DNA of 52,210 nucleotides from Thiobacillus sp. (GTDB lineage: Bacteria; Pseudomonadota; Gammaproteobacteria; Burkholderiales; Thiobacillaceae): the NCBI GenBank assembly GCA_019459325.1, contig JAIBFA010000109.1, positions 1 through 52,210 of the forward strand, written 5' to 3'. The notes beneath the pieces are model-generated. The model did no database searches. It had not been told where the DNA came from and was given only the letters and a program-made list of their open reading frames with translations. Of the stretch, positions 25,270 to 32,529 are shown piece after piece (position 1 is the first letter of the stretch; each line of letters begins with the position of its first letter). The position numbers and the translations under genes were made by a program.

Positions 25270-25764
25270 ATGAAAACCCGGTTCACTGACTTCCACCCCG
25301 TCCGGCGCGACCGTCTGGTCCAGGAAGACCGCCACGACACCTACAAGGCCAAGCACAAGCTGCCGGAACCCACGGTTTGCCCGCAATGCGGCGCCGTGTT
25401 CCATGATGGGCGCTGGCAATGGCTGGTGAAGCCTGCCGGGGCCCACGAGGAAATGTGCCCGGCGTGTCACCGCATCCATGACGAATTCCCGGCCGGCTAT
25501 GTGACCGTCGGTGGCGCGTTCTTCAAGGATCACCGCGAGGAAGTACTGCATCTGGCCAGGAACGAGGAAGCCCGCGCCAAGGCAGAGCATCCGTTGAAGC
25601 GGATCATGAAGATCGAGGATCAGGATGGCGGCGTCCAGATCACCACGACCGACATCCATCTCGCCCGCGGAATCGGTGAAGCGCTGCACCATGCCTACCA
25701 GGGCGAACTGGAGTATCACTACAACGAACAGGAGAACCTGCTGCGGGTGGTGTGGGAGCGTTAG
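25270..25764 (+). CDS. BCAM0308 family zinc-ribbon protein
   Basis: A 164-residue protein that opens MKTRFTDFHPVRRDRLVQEDRHDTYK, with a zinc ribbon CPQC...CPACHRIHDEFPAGYVTVGG and the segment HPLKRIMKIEDQDGGVQITTTDIHLARGIGEALHHAYQGEL. The BCAM0308 family resembles the archaeal/eukaryotic NMD3 ribosome-export factor N-terminus, so RNA or ribosome binding is plausible; it has not, to my knowledge, been characterised. GAAGGAG precedes the start. It lies directly before the C39-like peptidase gene. Confidence 0.85.
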   Translation: MKTRFTDFHPVRRDRLVQEDRHDTYKAKHKLPEPTVCPQCGAVFHDGRWQWLVKPAGAHEEMCPACHRIHDEFPAGYVTVGGAFFKDHREEVLHLARNEEARAKAEHPLKRIMKIEDQDGGVQITTTDIHLARGIGEALHHAYQGELEYHYNEQENLLRVVWER

Positions 25765-25898
25765 GCAGGGGTCTTGTCCATGAGGCACGGCTGATGCGGG
25801 CGGCCCGGGCGTGTCGGCCTGAGCCTCGGCTGTCTGGGATTGGGGCTGCCGACGTCAGCCTCACCTGAAAAACAAGACACTACTAGGCGAGGAGCCTT

Positions 25899-26633
25899 AT
25901 GCATCCCATCACGCTGCGCCTGCCGATCAGGATGCTGCCGCAACCGGACGAGACGACCTGCGGCCCCACCTGCCTGCAGGCCGTCTACACCTACTGGGGC
26001 GGCGGCGAGCAGCTTGCCGAGGTGATAGCCCGCACCCACAAGCTGGAGCACGGCGGCACCTTCGCGATCTTTCTGGCCTGCGACGCCCTGCGTCAGGGTT
26101 ACCAGGCCACCATCTATACCTACAACCTGACGGTGTTCGACCCCACCTGGTTTGCGCCGGGGGTAGACATCGCCGAGCGCCTCGAGCGCCAGCGCGAGGA
26201 AAAGAAACATGACGCCAGGCTGCAGCGTGTCACCGAGGGCTATCTTGAATTCCTGCGCCTCGGTGGGCGCCTGCGGCTGACCGATCTCTCGCGTCCCCTG
26301 ATCCGTGGCCTGCTGCGCCGCAACCTGCCCATCATCACCGGCCTGAGTTCCACCTACCTGTATCGCGCGGTACGCGAATATGGACCCAGCGACGAGCCTG
26401 ACGACATTCGCGGCCTGCCGTCCGGGCACTTTGTCGTGATCGCAGGCTACGACCGGAAAAAGCGCACGGTGCTGGTGGCCGACCCCTACTGGCGCCACCC
26501 CTACAGCCCGTCGCACGAATACTGGGTCAGCATCGACCGCATGATTGGCGCGGTGCTGCTCGGCATCGTTACCCATGATGCCAATCTGCTGGTGATTTAT
26601 CCGCCGCGGGCGGCACCGAAGGATGCGCAGTGA
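25899..26633 (+). CDS. C39-like papain-fold peptidase
   Basis: A 244-residue protein. The active site is recognisable: Cys21 in DETTCGPTC, His177 in SGHFVVIAGYD and Asp195 in VADPYW. This is the Cys-His-Asp arrangement of bacteriocin-processing C39 and C39-like (DUF3335-type) peptidases. There is no signal peptide or transporter fusion, so it acts in the cytoplasm. It overlaps the RimK-type ligase gene by four bases, suggesting that it cleaves or recycles an amide made by the downstream ligases, although a transglutaminase-like reaction cannot be excluded. GGAG lies seven to eight bases before the ATG. Confidence 0.82.
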   Translation: MHPITLRLPIRMLPQPDETTCGPTCLQAVYTYWGGGEQLAEVIARTHKLEHGGTFAIFLACDALRQGYQATIYTYNLTVFDPTWFAPGVDIAERLERQREEKKHDARLQRVTEGYLEFLRLGGRLRLTDLSRPLIRGLLRRNLPIITGLSSTYLYRAVREYGPSDEPDDIRGLPSGHFVVIAGYDRKKRTVLVADPYWRHPYSPSHEYWVSIDRMIGAVLLGIVTHDANLLVIYPPRAAPKDAQ

Positions 26634-28099
26634 GCATCCTCATCGTCGTCGAAAACCCACGCGACTGGCCGCTCGACCTTCCGGGCGTGAGCGTCGTCCC
26701 GGCACGGGCCTACCTGACCGACCCAGCCTATGGCGAGGGGCGTTCGGTCAAGGTTTTCAATTTGTGCAAATCCTATCGCTATCAAAGTCTGGGCTACTAC
26801 GTCTCTCTGCTGGCCGAGGCGCGGGGCCACAAGCCGATGCCCAGGGTGAACACGATGGAGGACCTGCAATCGCAAAACCTGGTGCGGCTGCTCACCGAGG
26901 ACCTCGATGACCTGGTGCAGAAATCGCTCGCGCCGATCAAATCGGACACGTTCGAGCTCAGCATCTACTTCGGCCGCAACGTGGCGAGCCGCCACGCTGC
27001 TTTGAGCCACCGGCTCTTCAGCCTGCTGCAGGCGCCCCTGCTGCGCGCGCATTTCGAGCGTCACCGCGACCAGTGGCACTTGCGTAGCGTGCGCGCCATC
27101 GCCGCCAGCGACATCCCTCCACCGCATCACGATTTTGTGGTGGAGGCCGCCACCGCCTATTTCATGGGTCGCCGCCGGCGCACGCACAAGCGCCCTGCGC
27201 CGCGTTTCGACCTTGCCATTCTGCACGACCCCGACAATCCGGAATCACCTTCCAATGCGCGTGCACTGCAAAAATTCGAAAAGGCTGCGGAGGACGTGGG
27301 CCTCGACGTGGAATTCATCACCCGCGCCGATCTTTCCCGGCTGTCCGAGTTCGATGCGCTGTTCATCCGCGACACCACGTTCGCCAGCCACTACACCTAT
27401 CGCTTCTCGCGGCGGGCCACCGCAGAAGGCCTGGTGGTGATCGATGATCCGGAGTCCATCCTCAAGTGCAACAACAAGGTTTATCTCGCTGAACTGCTCA
27501 CCCGCCACCACATTCCCGCGCCGCGTACGATGATGGTGCACCACGACAACGTGGGCCAGATCGTTTCCAACCTCGGACTGCCATGCGTGCTCAAGCAGCC
27601 GGACAGCTCGTTTTCGGTTGGGGTGGTCAAGGTGGAATCGGAGGCTGAATTGCTCGCGAAGGTGGGCGCGTTGCTGCAAAAGTCGGAACTGATCGTCGCG
27701 CAGGAATGGCTGCCCACCGAGTTCGACTGGCGGGTCGGCATCCTCGACCGGCGGCCGCTGTTCGTGTGCAAGTATTTCATGGCCGCCGGGCACTGGCAGA
27801 TCGTCAAGCGCAAGGCCGGCCGCACGGGCTATGAAGAAGGTCCGGTTCAGGCCGTGGCAGTGGCCGAGGTGCCCGAGGACGTGGTGAAGATCGCCCTCAA
27901 GGCAGCCAATCTCATCGGCGATGGCCTCTACGGCGTGGACGTCAAGCAGATCGGCAGCCGCTGCTATGTGATCGAGGTCAACGACAATCCCAACGTCGAC
28001 GCCGGCAACGAGGACGGCGTGCTGAAGGACGCCCTCTATCGCGAGATCATGGGCTCGTTCGTGCGCCGCATCGAAGTGCGCAAGCGGGTGAGCATCTGA
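26630..28099 (+). CDS. RimK-type ATP-grasp ligase with RLAN domain
   Basis: A 489-residue protein. The N-terminal part (about 1-150) is the RimK-like ATP-grasp N-terminal (RLAN) region. The middle has a RimK pre-ATP-grasp fold (FDLAILHDPDNPESPSN, FDALFIRDTTF). The ATP-grasp domain spans about 270-480, with LGLPCVLKQPDSSFSVGVVKV, AQEWLPTEFDWRVGIL and the metal-binding YVIEVNDNPNVDAGNEDG. It forms an amide or peptide bond with ATP, probably adding an amino acid to a carboxylate. It is coupled on both sides to a peptidase and a second ligase. Confidence 0.88.
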   Translation: MSILIVVENPRDWPLDLPGVSVVPARAYLTDPAYGEGRSVKVFNLCKSYRYQSLGYYVSLLAEARGHKPMPRVNTMEDLQSQNLVRLLTEDLDDLVQKSLAPIKSDTFELSIYFGRNVASRHAALSHRLFSLLQAPLLRAHFERHRDQWHLRSVRAIAASDIPPPHHDFVVEAATAYFMGRRRRTHKRPAPRFDLAILHDPDNPESPSNARALQKFEKAAEDVGLDVEFITRADLSRLSEFDALFIRDTTFASHYTYRFSRRATAEGLVVIDDPESILKCNNKVYLAELLTRHHIPAPRTMMVHHDNVGQIVSNLGLPCVLKQPDSSFSVGVVKVESEAELLAKVGALLQKSELIVAQEWLPTEFDWRVGILDRRPLFVCKYFMAAGHWQIVKRKAGRTGYEEGPVQAVAVAEVPEDVVKIALKAANLIGDGLYGVDVKQIGSRCYVIEVNDNPNVDAGNEDGVLKDALYREIMGSFVRRIEVRKRVSI

Positions 28100-29334
28100 T
28101 GAGTGCCGCCCCCGCGCTGCATGCGTTTGCGGGCTACGGCATCGAGCTCGAATACATGATCGTGGACCGGCAAACGCTCTCGGTCATGCCGATTGCCGAC
28201 AGGCTTCTGTCTGCCGCTGCGGGTGACAATGCATCGGAAGTCGGGCGCGGACGGTTCGGCTGGTCCAACGAGATCGTGCTGCACCTCGTCGAGGTCAAGA
28301 ACGCCCGCCCTGATCCTGCGCTCGAACCGCTTGCCACCGGTTTTCAGGCTGAAGTAAACAGCATCAATCGCCTGCTGCAATCCATGGGCGCCCGGCTCAT
28401 GCCCGGCGCCATGCATCCGTGGATGAATCCCGCCGCCGAAACGCGTTTGTGGCCCCACGAGAACGCGCCCATCTACCAGGCCTACGACCACATCTTCGAC
28501 TGCAGCAAACACGGCCAGGCCAATCTGCAGAGCATGCACGTCAACCTGCCCTTCGCCGACGATGACGAGTTCGCCCGCTTGCACGCCGCGGTCAGGCTGT
28601 TGCTGCCCATCCTGCCGGCGCTGGCCGCGAGTTCGCCCATCGCCGATGGCAAGCCCAGCGGCTTTCTCGACACCCGCATGGAGGGCTACCGCACAGCCGT
28701 CAGCAGAGTGCCGTCTGTGATCGGCCAGGTGATCCCGGAAACGGTCGACAGCTGCGGCGAATACCAGGACCTGGTCCTGGCGCCGATGTACCGGGACGTC
28801 GCACCGCTCGATCCGCACGGCGTGTTGCGGCACGAATGGCTCAACGCGCGCGGCGCGATTCCACGCTTCGACCGCAACGCCATCGAGATCCGCGTGATCG
28901 ACGTGCAGGAATGCCCACAGGCCGACCTCGCCATCGCCGCCGCCACCACGGCCGTCATCCGGGCGCTTTACGATGCCAGGTGGTTACCGCTTGCCGCGCA
29001 GCAGGCCATTACCACGGATGCCCTGGCGAAGATCCTCTCTGACTGCATCCGCGACGCCGAACAGGCGGTGATCGACGATGCAGGCTATCTGCAGCTAATG
29101 GGCTTTCCAGACCGGCAGTGCCGGGCCAGCGATCTCTGGCGCCACCTCGTTGAAACGACCTCGCTCGAACATTCCGCTATCTGGGGCGATCCGTTGCACG
29201 TGATGCTCGATCACGGACCGCTCGCTCGCCGCATCCTGCGCGCGCTGGGCCCGGCGTACGGCAAGGCGCGCCTGCACGAGGTCTACAAGGAACTGTGCGA
29301 CTGCCTCGAAGCGGGACGAATGTTCGTGGGCTGA
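28099..29334 (+). CDS. GCS2 family carboxylate-amine ligase
   Basis: A 411-residue protein of the glutamate-cysteine ligase type 2 superfamily. It starts AGYGIELEYMIVDR (metal-binding Glu-x-Glu), has EIVLHLVEVKNARP, QSMHVNLPF, and C-terminal AIEIRVIDVQECPQADLAIAA. The superfamily condenses an amine with a gamma- or alpha-carboxylate using ATP. Its ATG shares a base with the stop of the ATP-grasp ligase gene, and it is followed four bases later by the amidohydrolase gene. The true substrates are unknown. An EF-hand or redox role is not indicated. Confidence 0.88.
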   Translation: MSAAPALHAFAGYGIELEYMIVDRQTLSVMPIADRLLSAAAGDNASEVGRGRFGWSNEIVLHLVEVKNARPDPALEPLATGFQAEVNSINRLLQSMGARLMPGAMHPWMNPAAETRLWPHENAPIYQAYDHIFDCSKHGQANLQSMHVNLPFADDDEFARLHAAVRLLLPILPALAASSPIADGKPSGFLDTRMEGYRTAVSRVPSVIGQVIPETVDSCGEYQDLVLAPMYRDVAPLDPHGVLRHEWLNARGAIPRFDRNAIEIRVIDVQECPQADLAIAAATTAVIRALYDARWLPLAAQQAITTDALAKILSDCIRDAEQAVIDDAGYLQLMGFPDRQCRASDLWRHLVETTSLEHSAIWGDPLHVMLDHGPLARRILRALGPAYGKARLHEVYKELCDCLEAGRMFVG

Positions 29335-29338
29335 GGCC

Positions 29339-30055
29339 ATGGCAAGACCCGACCACATCCTGATCACCTGCGAGCACGGCGGGAACCGCATCCCGGCCCG
29401 CTATCGCGCCCTGTTTACGGGCTTCGAGCCCCTGCTGCAAAGCCACCGCGGCTACGATCCTGGTGCGCTTGCCCTTGCCAGAGAGCTGGCCGGCACCCTG
29501 GCCGCGCCGCTGTTCGTTTGCACCACCAGCCGCCTGCTGATCGATCTCAACCGCTCCATCGGCCATCCCTTCCTGTACTCCGAGTCCACCCGGAATGCGC
29601 CGGCAAGCGTCCGCCGCGAGATCCTGGAAAAGTACTTCCTGCCCTACCGAAACAAGGTCGAGACGCATATCGCCGAAGCGATTGCGGGCGGCAGCCGGGT
29701 GATTCATCTCTCCTCGCACAGCTTCACCCCCGTGCTCGACGGCAAAGTCCGCAATGCCGATGTCGGTCTGCTCTACGATCCGGCGCGGTCTGGCGAAGTC
29801 GAACTGTGCCGCCGCTGGCAGACCCGGCTCAAGGCATGGGCGCCTGAATGGAAGGTACGCCGCAATTACCCTTACACAGGCAGGTCGGACGGCTTCACCG
29901 CCTATCTGCGCCGCCGCTTCCCGGCTGATGTTTATGTGGGCATCGAACTGGAAATCAATCACAAGCATGTCTTGAACGGCGGCCCGCAATGGCACGCCTT
30001 GCGCAGCGACGTGATCGCGAGCTTGCGTCATGCCATGGCGGAATGCCGGCCTTGA
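29339..30055 (+). CDS. N-formylglutamate amidohydrolase family protein
   Basis: A 238-residue zinc hydrolase-like protein: ILITCEHGGNRIPARY with the His-containing N-terminal motif, SHRGYDPGALALAREL, LIDLNRS, and VIHLSSHSFTP and FTAYLRRRF further on; YVGIELEINHKHV is at the C-terminus. N-formylglutamate amidohydrolases remove N-formyl or similar acyl groups from Glu. No histidine-degradation genes are nearby, so here it probably hydrolyses a product or intermediate of the two ligases encoded just upstream. Confidence 0.88.
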   Translation: MARPDHILITCEHGGNRIPARYRALFTGFEPLLQSHRGYDPGALALARELAGTLAAPLFVCTTSRLLIDLNRSIGHPFLYSESTRNAPASVRREILEKYFLPYRNKVETHIAEAIAGGSRVIHLSSHSFTPVLDGKVRNADVGLLYDPARSGEVELCRRWQTRLKAWAPEWKVRRNYPYTGRSDGFTAYLRRRFPADVYVGIELEINHKHVLNGGPQWHALRSDVIASLRHAMAECRP

Positions 30056-30162
30056 TGCGGCGCGGACGACGCGGGCCGAGATTTGGCTTACGTTTGAAAC
30101 AGGAGCTTGCTATCCTGATAGTAAGTTAAGGGATTCATATCCAAACATACACAGGAGGTTTG

Positions 30163-30561
30163 ATGGCCGCACTCACCCAATCACAGCTTGATGAGCTGAC
30201 CAGGAAGCTGAAAGAAAACTACCGGGCATTGTTGCGTGAAGTGCGCGAAGAACTGGACAACTCGGGCAACCAGCATCGCATCGACCTGCTCAACAACGAA
30301 CCGGCCGACGCCGGTGATGAATCGCTGGCCAATGCGCTGGCGGATTTCAACCTGACCATTCTGGATCGCCATATCGATGAGATACGGGATATCGAAGCCG
30401 CGTTGCAGCGCGTCAAGAACGGGGAATACGGCATATGCATCGATTGCAGGGAGGATGTCGCGTTCCTCCGCCTGATGGCCTACCCCACCGCCAAGCGTTG
30501 CATCGTGTGCCAGGAACAGCGCGAAAAGCAATACGCCCAGGAGGGCCACCCTAAAATGTAA
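30163..30561 (+). CDS. TraR/DksA family zinc-finger protein
   Basis: A 132-residue protein with a long N-terminal coiled coil (about 5-85, with the DAGDE and LANALADF segment at the tip) and a C4 zinc finger (CIDCRED...CIVCQEQ). It resembles DksA-like factors that bind the RNA polymerase secondary channel and alter promoter output with or without ppGpp. AGGAGG lies four bases before the ATG; an in-frame TTG one codon earlier is less likely. The gene lies between the amidohydrolase and a hibernation factor, which suits a stress regulator. Confidence 0.9.
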   Translation: MAALTQSQLDELTRKLKENYRALLREVREELDNSGNQHRIDLLNNEPADAGDESLANALADFNLTILDRHIDEIRDIEAALQRVKNGEYGICIDCREDVAFLRLMAYPTAKRCIVCQEQREKQYAQEGHPKM

Positions 30562-30608
30562 GCGGAAGCTGGACGGTCCTGCTTCCATTCCAACCCAACG
30601 GAGTCATC

Positions 30609-30914
30609 ATGAAAACCCCGCTTCAAATCACCTTCCGCGACATTCCCCATTCGGACGCCCTCGACGCCCACATCCGCGAAAAGGTGCAGAAACTCGAACA
30701 GGTCTTTGCCGACATCATCAGTTGCCGGGTCGTGGTCGAACAGCCCGCCAAGCATCAGCAGCAGGGCAAACCCTTCAACGTCCGCATCGATCTCGGCGTG
30801 CCCGGTTCGGAAATCGTGGTGGACAAGCAGCAGAACGAGGATGCCTACGTCGCGCTGCGCGACGCCTTCGACGCCGCCAAGCGGCAACTGGAAGATTACG
30901 CGCGGCAGCTGTAA
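30609..30914 (+). CDS. hpf: Short ribosome hibernation-promoting factor (HPF/RaiA)
   Basis: A 101-residue protein, nearly the same as residues 1-105 of the HPF-cold-shock fusion at 14.7-15.2 kb (shared MKTPLQITFRDI, SDAL, HIREK, VRIDLGVPGSEIVV, YVALRDAFDAAKRQLEDYAR). It binds the 30S decoding region to keep ribosomes inactive in starvation. The short form promotes 100S or stabilises 70S depending on its partner. It is preceded by the DksA-like gene and followed 30 bp later by a kinase fusion gene. Confidence 0.92.
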   Translation: MKTPLQITFRDIPHSDALDAHIREKVQKLEQVFADIISCRVVVEQPAKHQQQGKPFNVRIDLGVPGSEIVVDKQQNEDAYVALRDAFDAAKRQLEDYARQL

Positions 30915-30944
30915 GCAACGCGCGCCTCGGCAGGGCAGGCAGTC

Positions 30945-32477
30945 ATGGACAGCAAGCCGGAAACGATGAATGGGTCGGCCGAACTGATCCAGAGCCTGCA
31001 CGACCCGGCCTGCTTCGACCACGCGGTCGGCCCGGTCCGGGTCATCGAAACCCATATCTCCTGGGTCCTGCTCACCGGCGAATTCGCCTATAAGATCAAG
31101 AAGCCGATCAACCTCGGCTTCCTTGATTTCAGCAGCCTCGACAAGCGCCTGCACGCCTGCTGCGACGAAGTGCAACTCAACCGGCGGCTCGCGCCGGCCA
31201 TCTACCTCGACGTCGTCCCCATCACCGGCACCCCGGCCGCCCCGCGCATTAACGGCAGCGGCGCGACCTTCGAGTACGCCGTGAAGATGAGACAGTTCCC
31301 GGTGGACGCCACGCTCGACCGACTCGACGCAGAGGGCGGCCTGACTGCGCACCACGTCGAAGCCATTGCCGCCACCCTTGCCCGCTTCCATCTCGCAGGC
31401 TGCGCGCGCGCCGCGCCAGACAGCCCCTGGGGCACGCCGGAAAAAATCCGGCAGCCGGTGGTGCAGAATTTCGAGCAGATCGCATCGCGCCTTGACGACC
31501 CGGCCGACCAACAAGGCCTCGACGCCCTGCAGCGCTGGAGCGAAACCGAACATATCCGGATCGCCCCGCTGATGGCTGCACGCAAGCGCGACGGTTTCGT
31601 GCGCGAATGCCACGGCGACCTCCACCTCGGCAACCTGGCCTGGGTCGATGACCAGCTGCTGGTGTTCGACTGCATCGAATTCAATCCTGAACTGCGCTGG
31701 ATCGACATCCAGTCCGAAGTCGCCTTCTGCTACATGGACCTGCTGCAGCGCGGCCACGCCGACTGGGCCTGGCTGTTCCTCAACCTCTCGCTGGAAGCCA
31801 CCGGCGATTACGCGGGGCTTGTGCTCTTGCGCTACTACGCCGTTTACCGCGCACTCGTGCGCGCCAAGGTGGCGGCCATTCGCACCGCGCAGACCACCGG
31901 CCGCGAGCGCGCTGCCGCACTCGCCGAAGTGCGTACGCTGCTGCAACTGGCCACCGCGCTTACGCGCCCCCTGCCCTTCCGACTCGACATCACCCATGGT
32001 CTGTCTGGCTCCGGCAAGAGCACTGTCACGCAAAAACGGATGCAGACCACAGGCGCCATCCGCCTGCGTTCCGACGTCGAGCGCAAGCGCCTCGCCGGCC
32101 TCGATGCCCTGGCGAAAAGCGGCTCCGGCGTCGGACGGGATTTATACGCAGCCGATGCCACGCGCCGCACCTATGCCCATCTGGCCAGGCTGGCGGGAGA
32201 AATCCTCGACGCCGGCTGGCCGGTCATCGTCGACGCCACCTTCACCGCCCGTTGGCAGCGTGACCTGCTGCGCGAAGTGGCGCGCATCCGCAACGTCGAA
32301 TTCAGTATCCTCGATTTCCCTGTCCCCGTCGCCACCCTGCGCGAACGCATCGTCCAGCGAGCACGCGCGGGCAACGACGCCTCGGAAGCCGACCTCGCGG
32401 TGCTGCAGCATCAACTCGATACCGAAGAGCCGCTTGCCGCCAACGAGCAGGCAGACATTGTCAGAATCGACGCGTAG
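30945..32477 (+). CDS. Aminoglycoside phosphotransferase-like/AAA P-loop kinase fusion
   Basis: A 510-residue two-domain protein. The first part (about 15-330) is APH-like with VRVIETHISWVLLTGEFAYKIKKPINLGFLDFS, the catalytic loop CHGDLHLGNLAWVDD and FDCIEFNPELRWID. The second part (about 345-510) is a zeta-toxin/AAA_33-type P-loop kinase with the Walker A GLSGSGKS at 352-359. Homologues are often annotated as bifunctional aminoglycoside phosphotransferase/ATP-binding proteins without a proven substrate. A single-domain paralogue lies at 21.8-22.8 kb. Confidence 0.87.
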   Translation: MDSKPETMNGSAELIQSLHDPACFDHAVGPVRVIETHISWVLLTGEFAYKIKKPINLGFLDFSSLDKRLHACCDEVQLNRRLAPAIYLDVVPITGTPAAPRINGSGATFEYAVKMRQFPVDATLDRLDAEGGLTAHHVEAIAATLARFHLAGCARAAPDSPWGTPEKIRQPVVQNFEQIASRLDDPADQQGLDALQRWSETEHIRIAPLMAARKRDGFVRECHGDLHLGNLAWVDDQLLVFDCIEFNPELRWIDIQSEVAFCYMDLLQRGHADWAWLFLNLSLEATGDYAGLVLLRYYAVYRALVRAKVAAIRTAQTTGRERAAALAEVRTLLQLATALTRPLPFRLDITHGLSGSGKSTVTQKRMQTTGAIRLRSDVERKRLAGLDALAKSGSGVGRDLYAADATRRTYAHLARLAGEILDAGWPVIVDATFTARWQRDLLREVARIRNVEFSILDFPVPVATLRERIVQRARAGNDASEADLAVLQHQLDTEEPLAANEQADIVRIDA

Positions 32478-32529
32478 TTGTGCCGGCGTGTGGGATCGAC
32501 ACCTTACTCGTGTTCATTCGCCGCATTAA

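Noticed and set aside
28099-29334. True glutathione-synthesis gene (gshA)
   Set aside because: The GCS2 family is broad; the operon with ATP-grasp, peptidase and amidohydrolase lacks a gshB of the usual type, so no specific substrate is assigned.
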